From Longimicrobium terrae (GTDB lineage: Bacteria; Gemmatimonadota; Gemmatimonadetes; Longimicrobiales; Longimicrobiaceae), in contig NZ_JACHIA010000014.1 of assembly GCF_014202995.1 (NCBI RefSeq), forward strand, positions 1 to 64,000: 64,000 nt of DNA. Direction: 5' to 3'. Of the stretch, positions 43,548 through 53,495 are shown piece after piece (the stretch's first letter is position 1; each line of letters opens with the position of its first letter). Both the position numbers and the translations under genes were made by a program. Under the pieces are notes generated by a model. It ran no database searches and was not told where the DNA came from. It was given only the letters and a program-made list of their open reading frames with translations.

Positions 43548-45670
43548 TGGATTCGGCCCTTTTTAGGGATTGGATTAGGCGTCTGCTGCCCAAAGGGGCA
43601 GGGGCCGCTTCCTTTGCAAATATCGACGTGGCGTTCGTTGAGTACCCCCCCACGAGTCATTTCCGGCGCATGCGTTACTGTGCCTCCGGCGGCCCGAATC
43701 TCGCCGGCGGTGGTTGCTTGGATCGTGCCGTGCGGAACTGCAGCAGCGGCTTCATCAAGGGTGCTACCGAAAGCTCCTGAGAATACCTCTCCCGGGCCAG
43801 GGATGGGACCTGTACCACCTCGCACAACGATCATTTCGTCCGCGATGTGGATCAACTTTCCACCGAGGCGGCCTGCGCGAACGACGTTGATTGCACCGTC
43901 GGTTGCTAACTGCATTCCGACTTCCTGAACGATGGGATTCCCGATCGTCACGCGAACGCTTGTACGTGCGGTCCAACCCAGTCCACGAAGAATCCGCCCC
44001 GCTCCGCGAGCTATCATTCCGGGTGCTGCCTGTATAGCGCCGACTACGTCCTGCATGGCGCACTGAAGGGAACCCATCCCCGTCGCATCAGGGCACAACC
44101 CATACGGGTCCGAGTAGCCAACCGGGTCACCCGCCGCAAATCCATAGCTGTTGAGCCCGCCCGCCAAGCCGATCGGGTCCGTTTGCGTGAACTGGCTGGT
44201 GGCGGGGTCGTAGTAGCGGTTGCGCATGTACATCTGGCCACTCGCGTCCCGCATGCCGTCCACCAGCCCGCCAAACCACGCCTGCACGACCGGCGCCGTA
44301 CCCGTCTGCGCGTGGCTCGCCGTGGTCTGCCAGCCGGGCCAAGGCGCCCAGATGCACCCCGTCGGGCTCGCGCCCGTGCAGTCGCCGCGCATCCCCGTCG
44401 TGGGCGAGGTGCCCGCGTGGAACAGCCCGCGCCAAGTGTCGCGCGGGACCAGGCTCCCCACGTTCTCCTTGGTGATAAGCAGCGGCTTGTCGATCCCGCC
44501 CGCGTGAAAGTAGCTGACCTGCCCATAGTGGTCCCCGCTCCCCGTCACCGCGTCCGGATCCGCCGCCGACTGCCCCGGCGCGCGCAGTTCCCAGAGCAGC
44601 TGGTCGCCCGACCAGACGAAGCGCGTGATCGTGCTGACACACGGCTCGGTGGGCGTCGCCACGCAGATCGCCGTCTCCCGCCGCGTCCGCTCCATGATCC
44701 GCCGGCCCAGCGCATCGTACCGGTACTCCGAGTAGAGCCCCCCATACGTGTAGCTCGGCGTACCGGCTGAGGGCTGCGTCACCGCGTCGTCCAGCGTCTG
44801 CAGCGCGCGCAGCTGTCCAGCCGCATCGTACCAGTTGCGCGTGTTGGTCGCGCTCGAGTTCCCGTACGAATGCCAGTCGATCTCCGCTGTCTTGCGGTGG
44901 GCCCACACCACGTTGCCCGCCCCGTCGTAGGTGCGGTACGTGCTGTCCGAGCGCAGCGGCGCGGAGGGGTTGGTGGACGGCAGACGCCGGATCATCGCCA
45001 CGCGACCCGTTCCGGCGGCATACCTCGTCACGAACTCGGGTTCATCCGCTGACTGGTCGCCCGTCGTCCTCCGGTGCACCTGGCTGCCCATCGCGTCCAC
45101 CGCCATCAGCTCGGCATTACTGCCATTCGCCCCGGCGTTCCGCCAGTCCGTCGCCACCAGGTTGCCCAGCCCCGAGTACCAGTTGCGGAAGGTGCTCGCC
45201 CCGCCGGCTACAGCCCCATCGATGTAGATCGCCTTCCCGCGCGCATCGTACTGGAACTGATCATACTCCAGGTGGGCGCCGCTGGAGAGCGAGTCCGTAC
45301 GCGTGAGCCGCCGGCCCGCCACGTCGTACGTGGTCCGCTCTCCGCCGCCGCCCGGGTACGACAGGCCCAGGATTGCGTACACAAAGCCGTACGCATAGCC
45401 CTGCCGGCTCCGCGCGTACGTCATCTCCCCCGTGACTGCGTCGTACGCGAAGCTGTCCGCCTGCGCCACCCCCGAGAGGTTGGACGGATGGAACAGTGTC
45501 CTCACCCGCCCCGCCTGATCGTACCGGTACTCCAGCCCGTACACGTGCTTGCTGTAGTCCAGCCCCGCGTACGCGCGCATCTGGATGCTGTCCGTCCGGA
45601 GCGCGCCGCCCGGGTAGTAGCTCCGGCTTATCGAGGCATCCAGGGTCTCCGTCCACACTTGGATACCCAC
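43544..45670 (-). CDS. Orphan RHS core with C-terminal toxin domain (RHS tip)
   Basis: A 708-residue open frame matching the last 650 residues of the full-length RHS upstream, then an unrelated tip. The core ends with RYYDPATSQFTQTDPIGLAGGLNSYGF and SDPYGL (about residue 525). The toxin tip (about 526-708) has a hydrophobic stretch and a C-terminal AVPHGTIQATTAGEIRAAGG and LNERHVDI; its activity is not recognised. The frame starts at a GTG without a ribosome-binding site, directly after a stop, and has a short deletion relative to the full gene (ILGLSYPGG against ILGRQTNLSYPGG). It is probably silent until recombined onto the full-length gene, as known for orphan rhs and CDI tips. Confidence 0.8.
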   Translation of the reverse strand: MGIQVWTETLDASISRSYYPGGALRTDSIQMRAYAGLDYSKHVYGLEYRYDQAGRVRTLFHPSNLSGVAQADSFAYDAVTGEMTYARSRQGYAYGFVYAILGLSYPGGGGERTTYDVAGRRLTRTDSLSSGAHLEYDQFQYDARGKAIYIDGAVAGGASTFRNWYSGLGNLVATDWRNAGANGSNAELMAVDAMGSQVHRRTTGDQSADEPEFVTRYAAGTGRVAMIRRLPSTNPSAPLRSDSTYRTYDGAGNVVWAHRKTAEIDWHSYGNSSATNTRNWYDAAGQLRALQTLDDAVTQPSAGTPSYTYGGLYSEYRYDALGRRIMERTRRETAICVATPTEPCVSTITRFVWSGDQLLWELRAPGQSAADPDAVTGSGDHYGQVSYFHAGGIDKPLLITKENVGSLVPRDTWRGLFHAGTSPTTGMRGDCTGASPTGCIWAPWPGWQTTASHAQTGTAPVVQAWFGGLVDGMRDASGQMYMRNRYYDPATSQFTQTDPIGLAGGLNSYGFAAGDPVGYSDPYGLCPDATGMGSLQCAMQDVVGAIQAAPGMIARGAGRILRGLGWTARTSVRVTIGNPIVQEVGMQLATDGAINVVRAGRLGGKLIHIADEMIVVRGGTGPIPGPGEVFSGAFGSTLDEAAAAVPHGTIQATTAGEIRAAGGTVTHAPEMTRGGVLNERHVDICKGSGPCPFGQQTPNPIPKKGRIQ

Positions 45671-45690
45671 CGCGTGTGGGAAGTTTCAAC

Positions 45691-45942
45691 TCAGCACGGC
45701 CGGCTCCTCATGTTCAGCTCTGTTGCCCGAAAGGTTGCCATCCACAGAGTGCGTCCCGCTGAATCGACATTTTCGACCCGGTACTCCGTGTGCTGGGAAC
45801 CGTTGCCGTGTAGATCGATAACAGTGCCGAGATCCCCAACCTGAGGTGGCCTAATCGAACCGTCCCAGATCTGATGATCCGCTAACTCAGACGACAGGTG
45901 AATCACCTCTACCGTGTCGAGTTCTTGAATTCGCTCATTCAT
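45691..45942 (-). CDS. DUF4926-like immunity protein
   Basis: An 83-residue protein with the DUF4926 pattern (ELDTVEVIHLSSEL, VGDLGTVIDLHGNG, YRVENVDSAGRTLWMATFRATEL), a small SH3-like fold often found next to polymorphic toxins. Its ATG overlaps the stop of the full-length RHS gene (45939-45942), so it is almost certainly its cognate immunity protein. The orphan RHS frame begins 20 nt after its stop. Confidence 0.8.
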   Translation of the reverse strand: MNERIQELDTVEVIHLSSELADHQIWDGSIRPPQVGDLGTVIDLHGNGSQHTEYRVENVDSAGRTLWMATFRATELNMRSRPC

Positions 45943-48900
45943 CGGATTCTTTTGGCTGGCAGCGCGGTTACTAAGTTCAACGTTCGGCCATCATCAGAGA
46001 GACGCCAACCGGTGGTCACATTAGCGGTTCTCCCGTTCGCGCCAATCATGGGCCCGGTTACGTTGATTCTGGCACCGTCTCGGGTGATCGAGCCAAGGTT
46101 ACTCATCAGGTGTTGTTCCAGAGCCGGACCCATTGTGGTTTCGTCGAAGCCCATTTCTCCGCGGAAAAATCCACCTTTCCCCAAGCTATCCTGGTTACCG
46201 GGGACATTGCCGAGAAGGTAGTCGACCTTGCCGTAGCGCGAGTTTACCGGCCCCGGGATGTTGACGTGCACCGATGAGCGAGCAGCCGCAGCACCGCTTC
46301 GCAGACCCGCACCCCGCCCAACGCTCACGGCTAGCGCTACAGCGGGAGCGGCTCTGACCGCCGGCTCCATGAACGTGCGAGCAGTTTCATCGCTGACGCC
46401 AAAGTAAGTGAGTACCTTGTAACCAACACTCTCACACACCCGGTCACCCTTTTTGCATGGATCCAGCCCATAGGGATCCGAATATGATACCGGGTCTCCC
46501 GCCGCGAACCCGTAGCTGTTCAACCCACCCGCTAGCCCGATCGGGTCCGTCTGCGTAAACTGGCCGGTGGCCGGGTCGTAGTAGCGGTTGCGCATGTACA
46601 TCTGGCCGCTCGCGTCGCGCATCCCGTCCACCAAGCCCCCGAACCACGCCTGCACGACCGGCGCCGTCCCCGTCTGCGCGTGGCTCGCCCTGGTCTGCCA
46701 GCCGGGCCAGGGCGCCCAGATGCACCCCGTCGGCGTGGCGCCCGTGCAGTCACCGCGCATCCCCGTGGTGGGCGATGTGCCCGCGTGGAACAGCCCGCGC
46801 CAGGTATCGCGCGGCACGAGGCTGCCCACGTTCTCCTTGGTGATCAGCAGCGGCTTGTCGATCCCGCCCGCGTGGAAGTAGCTCACCTGGCCGTAGTGGT
46901 CGCCGCTCCCCGTCACCTTCTCCGGGTCAGCGGACGACTGCCCAGGAGCGCGCAGTTCCCAGAGCAGCTGGTCGCCCGACCAGATGAACCGCGTGATCGT
47001 GCTGACACACGGCTCGCTGGGCGTCGCCACGCAGATCGCCGTCTCCCGCCGCGTCCGCTCCATGATCCGCCGGCCCAGCGCATCGTATCGGTACTCGGAG
47101 TAGAGTCCCGAAAAAGTGTAGTTCGGCGTGCCGGCGGAGGGCTGCTTCACCGCGTCGTCCAGCGTCTGCAGCGCGAGCAGCTGTCCGGCCGCGTCATACC
47201 AGTTGCGCGTGTTGGTCGCGCTCGAGTTCCCGTACGAGTGCCAGTCCGTCTCCGCTGTCTTGTGGTGGGCCCACACCACGTTGCCCGCCCCGTCGTAGGT
47301 GCGGTACGTGCTGTCCGAGCGCAGCGGCGCGGAGGGGTTGGTGGACGGCAGACGCCGGATCATCGCCACGCGACCCGTTCCGGCGGCATACCTCGTCACG
47401 AACTCGGGTTCATCCGCTGACTGGTCGCCCGTCGTCCTCCGGTGCACCTGGCTGCCCATCGCGTCCACCGCCATCAGCTCGGCATTACTGCCATTCGCCC
47501 CGGCGTTCCGCCAGTCCGTCGCCACCAGGTTGCCCAGCCCCGAGTACCAGTTGCGGAAGGTGCTCGCCCCGCCGGCTACAGCCCCATCGATGTAGATCGC
47601 CTTCCCGCGCGCATCGTACTGGAACTGATCATACTCCAGGTGGGCGCCGCTGGAGAGTGAGTCCGTACGCGTGAGCCGCCGGCCCGCCACGTCGTACGTG
47701 GTCCGCTCCCCGCCGCCGCCCGGGTACGACAGGTTCGTCTGCCGGCCCAGGATGTCGTACGCAAAGCCGTATGTGTAGCCCTGCCGGCTGCGCGCGGACG
47801 TCATCTCCCCCGTGACCGCGTCGTACGCAAAGCTGTCCGCCTGCGCCATTCCCGAGAGGTTGGACGGATGCAGCAACGCGCTCACCCGCCCCGCCTGATC
47901 GTACCGGTACTCCAGCCCGTACACGTGCTTGCTGTAGTCCAGCCCCTCGTATGTGCGCATCCGGATGGTGTCGGTGCTGAGCGCGCCGTTGTTGTAGTAG
48001 GTCCGGCTCACACGGCTGTCCAGGTTCTCCGCATACACTTGGTTCCCCGCCGCGTCGTACGCGAAGGTGAACACCTCTGACGGGATCTCCATCGCCCCGT
48101 TGGAGCCCGTCGAATGGAGCGGGTACGGCGTGTCCGGGCAGGGATACACGCCCGGCGCGCAGGTCCGGTCCGTCCGGATCCCGGGCACCGTTCGCCGCAC
48201 CATGCGGCCCAGCGCGTCGTATTCCGAGACGATCTCCGGATACCCGCGCTGCTTGACGCCCAGTACGTTCCCCGCAAGGTCGTAGCGCGTCGTCGTCGAG
48301 TCGCCCTGCGAGCTGCGCTCCTCGACCTTGCGCCCGGCCACGTTGTAGTCGAAGTACGTGCTCAGGATGCCCACATGCGCCGTGTCGGGGCTGCTCTGCC
48401 GCTCTACCCGGCGCAGGTCGCCCTTCGCGTCGTAGTAGTTCAGCACCGTCACGGTCTCCTGCGGCGTATCGGCCGGGTCCACCCCGTCGTGCACCTCCTG
48501 CTCCCTGGCCGGACCCGTGCTGATGGTCCACCGCACCCGGCCCATGATGTCGTACCCCGTCCGGCTGCGGGCGCCGTACGCGAGCACGTCATCCTCGTTC
48601 AGCGCCTTGAGGCTGTCGATCGGGGTCGCGACCAGCGTGTCGCGTCCGAACTGGTCCTTGCGGTACACCGTGTGGAAACGGAGGGGGTCGATCGACGCCC
48701 GCACGTTCCCCCACGCGTCGTACGCGACGGAGTCCACCGCCTGCTGGACACCGGACGGCGTCGTGACCGTCGGCGACACCACGGCGCAGAGCATTCCCCT
48801 GGTGACTGCGGCGGGGTCCGAGCAATATCGGTAGTTCACCCGCCGCGTTGCGTCGCCCACCTGCTCCCAGAGCCGGTTTCCGTTGATGGTATCGTACCCC

Positions 48901-51185
48901 ATCGTCACGACGCCCTGGCCGGGAGCGGTGATGGAGGTCACCCCGTTCCACCTGTCGTCGTACGTGTAGGTCGTGACCGGGTTCTGCCCGTCGCCCAGTG
49001 GGTTCAGCGCCGTGCTGCTCTGCAGCCGTCCGTGCGTGTCATAGGTGGCCGACTGGCGGGCCACCGGCGCGCCGTTCGCGTTCGGCCTGCGCACCTCCGT
49101 CACCAGGGCCGGAAAGTTCGCGTCCGCCCGCAGCAGAAGCGTTTCACTGCCCAGCGCGTCGCGGATGCGGCGCGGCGCGGCGAAGCGACCCACCCAGATC
49201 AGCGTCGTATCCCCCACGTCCGTCCGCGGCCCGTCCAGCAGCGTGTGCGTGCGCGACAGCGGCAGGGCGGCCGCGATGCCGCGCCCCTCCACCGGTTCGA
49301 AGCGGTGGATGATGCTGTCGCCCGCCAGCGGCCCCAGCCACACCCGCGACGAGGACACCGTGCGCCCCGGCCCGTACGTGAACACCGACTGTACCCCGCG
49401 CCGGTCCGTGCGCGAGGCCGCGTACAGGCCGTCGTAGCCGAAGGAGACCGCCACGCTGTCCGGATCGGTGATCGAAGTGATGCGGTTCAGCGCGTCGCGC
49501 CCCAGCGTCACCACGCGCCCGCGGACGTCGTTCAGGTCCGGCGCTTCGACCGACGTCACCATCCCAGCAGCGTTCACCACGAAACGGAAGTGCAGACTGG
49601 CGCCCGCGGAATCCGGCGCGCGGGGCACCTCCAGCCAAGCCAGTTTCCCGCTCTCGTACGTAAACCGGGTGTGCTGTTTCAGCCGGTTCACCGTGGACAG
49701 GTGCTCTCCCTGCAGACCAAAGCTCACCACGGCGCCCTGGGGCGTCCGGCGCTGGTATCCGCCTCCGGGCCTGGCCCACAGCGTGTCGGCGCGGTCCACC
49801 CGCGCGGCAACCCACAGCCCGGTGGCCACCGGGCTGTAGATGCGCGTGCTTCCGTCACCGCCCACCCGCAGCCGACGGTTCCCCGACACGGTCACCACCT
49901 GCTCCAACCCGGCCAGCCACCACCCCGGCCCGAACTGGCTCAAGGCGCGGTTCACCACGGCCACCTCGCCCGCCACGGCCACGGGATACGACACGCCAGT
50001 ATAGTGCGCGGTGACCTGCATCGTGTACGGATACACCCCGGTCTGCGGTGCCAGCGCGTCCATCACGATGGAGATGCGCCGCGCGGTGCCCGATCCCCAC
50101 TGGCTCCCCGGGTACACCGTCCGGAAGAAGGAGCCGTCGGGCTTGAAGACCTTCACCTCCACCGTAGCCGGCACCGTGGAGCCGACGGGGAGCCGCACGT
50201 CCGCGTACACACGCGCGGTTCCCGACACGTGCGCGCTGCTGTACAGGAGCGCCGGCGCGTGGGTGCGCCCCAGCACCTGCACCGCGGGAAGCCCGTGCGC
50301 CAGCCGCAGGTCCCCGCACTCCATCGCCGCCCCGGGTGCGATGGCCACCGTGACGCACTGGTCGCGGGCGATCGTCGCGCTGGAGTTCAGGTCCACCAGG
50401 GCGACCGTCATGGCCGCGGGCGCGGTGCCGGTGCCTACGCCTTCCAGCTCCGCCCACCCCGCGTCCTCGATCGCGGCGTTTGCCGTGCTGCGGGCGGAGA
50501 GCCGCAGTGTGATCTCCTGTCCGGCGGACGGGGCGGGGAAGCTGAGCCCCACGGGCGCGGAATCCCCGGCCGCCAGCGTCAGCGTGGAGACGGATGGCGC
50601 GCCGCAGCCGCTCAGGAACGTGCCCTGCGCGTCGCGGCAGGAGCCCAGCAGCGAAAAGGTGGCGGGCAGCGCGCCCGTGTTGCGCACCCACATCGTGTAC
50701 GACCCCGCCGCGCCCGACGCCACCTGCGCCCACGCGCCGTTCGGCGTCACCCGCACGCCCGGCGAGCCCAGCTTGTACTGGGCGGAATCCGAGCTGCAGT
50801 TGAACCTGCCGCAGGCCGTCACGCTGATCATCCCCGGAGCCGCCGTGATGCTCACCTGACCCGTCAGGTACACGCGCTTAAGCCCGATGCCGCTCCTGCG
50901 GGTCTGAAAGGCCGACGTGATGGTGTCGCCCTTCCACCTGACCATCCAGGTTGTCACCGAGTCGCCGGGGGTCGGCGTCACCGTGATGCTGACCGGCACG
51001 GTAGGCTGCGAGAACGTCCCGCTGTCGGGCTGAAAGTGGATGGTCGGCGGCTGCCCCTCCTGTGGGCAGTCTTCCAGCGTGGTACACGACTGGGCGCGTG
51101 CCTGGGGCGCGAACAGCAGCAGGCCCGCGAACAGCGCGAGGAATGCCGCCGTCAGCCGGCCGGCGAGGGAGGAGCGGATTGGCAT
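45939..51185 (-). CDS. Full-length RHS repeat polymorphic toxin
   Basis: About 1748 residues. A signal peptide (MPIRSSLAGRLTAAFLALFAGLLLFAPQARAQ) supports the start at 51185; a frame from 51269 adds 28 residues with no role. Residues 30-530 are beta-rich, immunoglobulin-like stalk sequence. From about 530 to 1570 come YD/RHS repeats (YDAxGxV, YRYDQAGRV) ending in the RHS core box RYYDPATGQFTQTDPIGLAGG and SDPYGL. The variable tip (45939-46463, last 174 residues) contains YGKVDYLLGNVPGN and TGPMIGANGRTANVTTGWRL, which resemble the DUF6883 toxin domain often paired with DUF4926. The RHS shell is expected to encase the toxin. No PAAR domain; export is probably through the general secretion route. 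Confidence 0.92.
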   Translation of the reverse strand: MPIRSSLAGRLTAAFLALFAGLLLFAPQARAQSCTTLEDCPQEGQPPTIHFQPDSGTFSQPTVPVSITVTPTPGDSVTTWMVRWKGDTITSAFQTRRSGIGLKRVYLTGQVSITAAPGMISVTACGRFNCSSDSAQYKLGSPGVRVTPNGAWAQVASGAAGSYTMWVRNTGALPATFSLLGSCRDAQGTFLSGCGAPSVSTLTLAAGDSAPVGLSFPAPSAGQEITLRLSARSTANAAIEDAGWAELEGVGTGTAPAAMTVALVDLNSSATIARDQCVTVAIAPGAAMECGDLRLAHGLPAVQVLGRTHAPALLYSSAHVSGTARVYADVRLPVGSTVPATVEVKVFKPDGSFFRTVYPGSQWGSGTARRISIVMDALAPQTGVYPYTMQVTAHYTGVSYPVAVAGEVAVVNRALSQFGPGWWLAGLEQVVTVSGNRRLRVGGDGSTRIYSPVATGLWVAARVDRADTLWARPGGGYQRRTPQGAVVSFGLQGEHLSTVNRLKQHTRFTYESGKLAWLEVPRAPDSAGASLHFRFVVNAAGMVTSVEAPDLNDVRGRVVTLGRDALNRITSITDPDSVAVSFGYDGLYAASRTDRRGVQSVFTYGPGRTVSSSRVWLGPLAGDSIIHRFEPVEGRGIAAALPLSRTHTLLDGPRTDVGDTTLIWVGRFAAPRRIRDALGSETLLLRADANFPALVTEVRRPNANGAPVARQSATYDTHGRLQSSTALNPLGDGQNPVTTYTYDDRWNGVTSITAPGQGVVTMGYDTINGNRLWEQVGDATRRVNYRYCSDPAAVTRGMLCAVVSPTVTTPSGVQQAVDSVAYDAWGNVRASIDPLRFHTVYRKDQFGRDTLVATPIDSLKALNEDDVLAYGARSRTGYDIMGRVRWTISTGPAREQEVHDGVDPADTPQETVTVLNYYDAKGDLRRVERQSSPDTAHVGILSTYFDYNVAGRKVEERSSQGDSTTTRYDLAGNVLGVKQRGYPEIVSEYDALGRMVRRTVPGIRTDRTCAPGVYPCPDTPYPLHSTGSNGAMEIPSEVFTFAYDAAGNQVYAENLDSRVSRTYYNNGALSTDTIRMRTYEGLDYSKHVYGLEYRYDQAGRVSALLHPSNLSGMAQADSFAYDAVTGEMTSARSRQGYTYGFAYDILGRQTNLSYPGGGGERTTYDVAGRRLTRTDSLSSGAHLEYDQFQYDARGKAIYIDGAVAGGASTFRNWYSGLGNLVATDWRNAGANGSNAELMAVDAMGSQVHRRTTGDQSADEPEFVTRYAAGTGRVAMIRRLPSTNPSAPLRSDSTYRTYDGAGNVVWAHHKTAETDWHSYGNSSATNTRNWYDAAGQLLALQTLDDAVKQPSAGTPNYTFSGLYSEYRYDALGRRIMERTRRETAICVATPSEPCVSTITRFIWSGDQLLWELRAPGQSSADPEKVTGSGDHYGQVSYFHAGGIDKPLLITKENVGSLVPRDTWRGLFHAGTSPTTGMRGDCTGATPTGCIWAPWPGWQTRASHAQTGTAPVVQAWFGGLVDGMRDASGQMYMRNRYYDPATGQFTQTDPIGLAGGLNSYGFAAGDPVSYSDPYGLDPCKKGDRVCESVGYKVLTYFGVSDETARTFMEPAVRAAPAVALAVSVGRGAGLRSGAAAARSSVHVNIPGPVNSRYGKVDYLLGNVPGNQDSLGKGGFFRGEMGFDETTMGPALEQHLMSNLGSITRDGARINVTGPMIGANGRTANVTTGWRLSDDGRTLNLVTALPAKRIR

Positions 51186-51726
51186 GCGGAGTACGAGAGC
51201 GGGAGAAGGCGGTACGTGCGGGGTGCCGCAAAGGGAAGCGAGATCAGGGGATGGCTCTCGCGCGTCCATTTTTGACTCTGCCGGGTCGGCGGATCGGCTT
51301 CCGGAACATGCTTCCAGAAGGGTGTTCTGTCCAGCGGGCTTCAGGGCCGGATCATCTGCATCTTTCGTTTACTTGTTTCGTGAAACTATTGTTCTGCAAT
51401 GGTTTGCATCGATTAGACCGCTTCGGCTTCCGCGTAGATACGGCCGTCCCAGCGGGCGGCGCGTCCACCGTGGTTCCGCTCTCCGCACCAAGTATCGAAA
51501 ATGGACGCATTGCGGCGGGAGAGGAATGGGATCGGTGGATCTTTCGCGGATTCGGGTGCGCGCACCTGCCACAGCCACAGGTCGCGCATGCACGAAACCG
51601 GGCTGTTGGACAACCCCGCGGCCCCGAAGGAACGCCCAGCGATCCGATGGATCACGCCCGCGGTTCCGGCCACCCTTCACGCGGCACAGCGTGGACGACG
51701 CACTCGTGGCGGATGAACGTGCGTCG
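51186..51726. other. Region upstream of RHS, nothing recognised
   Basis: No supported gene. It must contain the RHS promoter on the minus strand, but no clear -35/-10 pair is seen. Confidence 0.4.
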
Positions 51727-52554
51727 TCACCCCGAGGGGCTGTGCCTCAGCAGGGTGCCGCCACCCCGGGATGAGCGCGGACCCGGAGGCGCGGGCGCGA
51801 CATGATCCAGCCCGCGCGCGGCGGCCAGGTACGCCGTGGGCATCAGCAGGCGCTGAATGAGCGAGCGCAGGCCGGCGCGCACCAGCATGGGATGCAGGCG
51901 GAGCAGGGGACGCAGCCACTCCGCGCGGCGCAGGCCCAGCAGATCGCGCACGTGCGCCGGCGCCATAAGCGCCTGGATGCGCAGCAGAAGATGATGGCGC
52001 CACCGGCCAAGGTGCTTCCGGTACTGCGCGTACAGCGCGTCCGTCCCCTGGCCGTGGACAAGGTCGCGGTGCAGGTGGCGCTCGCGGTCGATGCGCCACT
52101 CGGCGTACGTCGGCGGCAGGGCGGGGATGCCCAGGCCCACGCCCACCCGGCGGAACACGTCGTAGAGTTCGCGCTGCTCCTCCGCCGTCATCGGGCGGGC
52201 GACCATCTGATGCGCGCGCTCGGAGTAGTCGATCAGCATGTAGAGCACGTCGCGGTGCGCCCAGTCCGGGATCCGCTGGCCGCGCTGGTGCTCCACCGCC
52301 CCGTGCACCGCCCGGATGCGCGCAAAAGTGCGCTCCGCCGTCGCCGCTTCGGCGAACACGATCTGCTGCGCGTACCCGGCCGTTGAGAAGAGCCGGCCGA
52401 TGGGATCGGCGGGCAGCTTTCCCGTAAAGAACAGCCAGTCGACGGCACGGTTGAGCGCGAACTCCGCCGCGGAGCCCGCGAACACCAGAAGCACCATGTC
52501 TCCATCGCCCCAGATCCTGCGCACGATGGAACCCCCATCCACGAAATCAGCCAC
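51727..52554 (-). CDS. Oxygenase MpaB family protein (DUF2236)
   Basis: A 275-residue member of the DUF2236 / MpaB family, with SIVRRIWGDGDMVLLVFAGSAAEFALNRAVDWLFFTGKLPADPIGRLFST at the N terminus and central WAHRDVLYMLIDYSERAHQM and Y-x-E-W-x-x-DRERHLHRDL segments rich in the His and Arg residues used for heme binding in family members such as latex oxygenase Lcp and MpaB. The GTG start at 52554 is preferred because AAGGAG lies 7 nt upstream and the family N terminus follows at once; ATG at 52572 overlaps that site. Confidence 0.85.
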   Translation of the reverse strand: MADFVDGGSIVRRIWGDGDMVLLVFAGSAAEFALNRAVDWLFFTGKLPADPIGRLFSTAGYAQQIVFAEAATAERTFARIRAVHGAVEHQRGQRIPDWAHRDVLYMLIDYSERAHQMVARPMTAEEQRELYDVFRRVGVGLGIPALPPTYAEWRIDRERHLHRDLVHGQGTDALYAQYRKHLGRWRHHLLLRIQALMAPAHVRDLLGLRRAEWLRPLLRLHPMLVRAGLRSLIQRLLMPTAYLAAARGLDHVAPAPPGPRSSRGGGTLLRHSPSG

Positions 52555-52619
52555 GGCATCGCTCCTTTGCATCTCGTCCCGCGGAAAAGAATGTCCGTCC
52601 GCCGATATGGCGGCATATC

Positions 52620-53495
52620 CTACCATCGGGTGACGACGTTCGTGTTCCTCAGCGCGCGCCTGCAGCGGATTTCGACCCGCTCCTCCGCGTCGATCCCCGC
52701 GAGCGCCCAGCCGGAGCCTTGGCGGCGCAGACGCACCCGCCGGCGCGCGGCGGTGGACGGGCTGCCCCGCGTCTCCGGGCACGACAGCGCGACGACGTTC
52801 GCGGATGCGCTGTCCCGTTCGAGCGTGAAGTCGTCCAGGTACAGCCATGTGGCAACAGCCATCTCAGGACCGGGCTCCCGCGAGGCGGTGCGCCAGAGCA
52901 GTGCGCGGCCCACCGCCGCGCTCGGGCTGAAGGGATCGTCCGCGTACCGCAGGTTCGGCCGCGACTCCCCGAACAGCCGCGGCAGCAGCGAATCGGTGAC
53001 GATCTCGGCCATGCGCACCGGGAACGAATCCATCAGCATCTGCGCGTCGGGCGGCGGACCGTCGGTGACGCCGTCTGTGCCGCACGGCTCGCGAACCAGC
53101 GTCCAGTCACGGGAGGGAGTGCGCGCGTCCAGGATGTCCGTCCAGGGTGTCATCACCCCGGCCAGGTCGCGGCCGCGTACCACGCCCCGGAACCGCCATC
53201 CGTGCAGGGAATCGCCGCTGCCCAGTTCCACCGAGTCCCCGCCCAGCGGCCGCCAGTGCGCCAGCCGTCCCGCGTACCAGTAGCTCCACGCCTGCAAGCT
53301 GCCCGCGGGCTGGAACGGGTTGGTTCCGGGGAGGGAATCCAGCGCGAATGATCGCGATCCAGCGCGGTAGCACCCCACCAGAGCCCGCCATTCACCCGCG
53401 GGCAGGGAAGGGGGAGCGGACTGCGCGGCGAGCGGGGCACGCGCGAGCACGGCAAGCGCGGCCATCATCCACGCGCGCTGGTGATATCGGTTCAT
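52620..53495 (-). CDS. Secreted hypothetical protein
   Basis: A 291-residue protein with a signal peptide (MNRYHQRAWMMAALAVLARAPLAAQ, cleavage after about residue 24). The mature part begins WRALVGCYRAGSRSFALD, similar to ALAGCYTFQF in the lipoprotein at 38814-39362. No domain recognised. It is co-directional with and 65 nt upstream of the DUF2236 gene. Confidence 0.7.
   Translation of the reverse strand: MNRYHQRAWMMAALAVLARAPLAAQSAPPSLPAGEWRALVGCYRAGSRSFALDSLPGTNPFQPAGSLQAWSYWYAGRLAHWRPLGGDSVELGSGDSLHGWRFRGVVRGRDLAGVMTPWTDILDARTPSRDWTLVREPCGTDGVTDGPPPDAQMLMDSFPVRMAEIVTDSLLPRLFGESRPNLRYADDPFSPSAAVGRALLWRTASREPGPEMAVATWLYLDDFTLERDSASANVVALSCPETRGSPSTAARRRVRLRRQGSGWALAGIDAEERVEIRCRRALRNTNVVTRW

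Noticed and set aside
48114-51275. 1053-codon frame antisense to the RHS gene
   Set aside because: Shadow of the RHS coding frame, rich in Arg/His/Val without any domain; RHS repeats on the other strand are clear.
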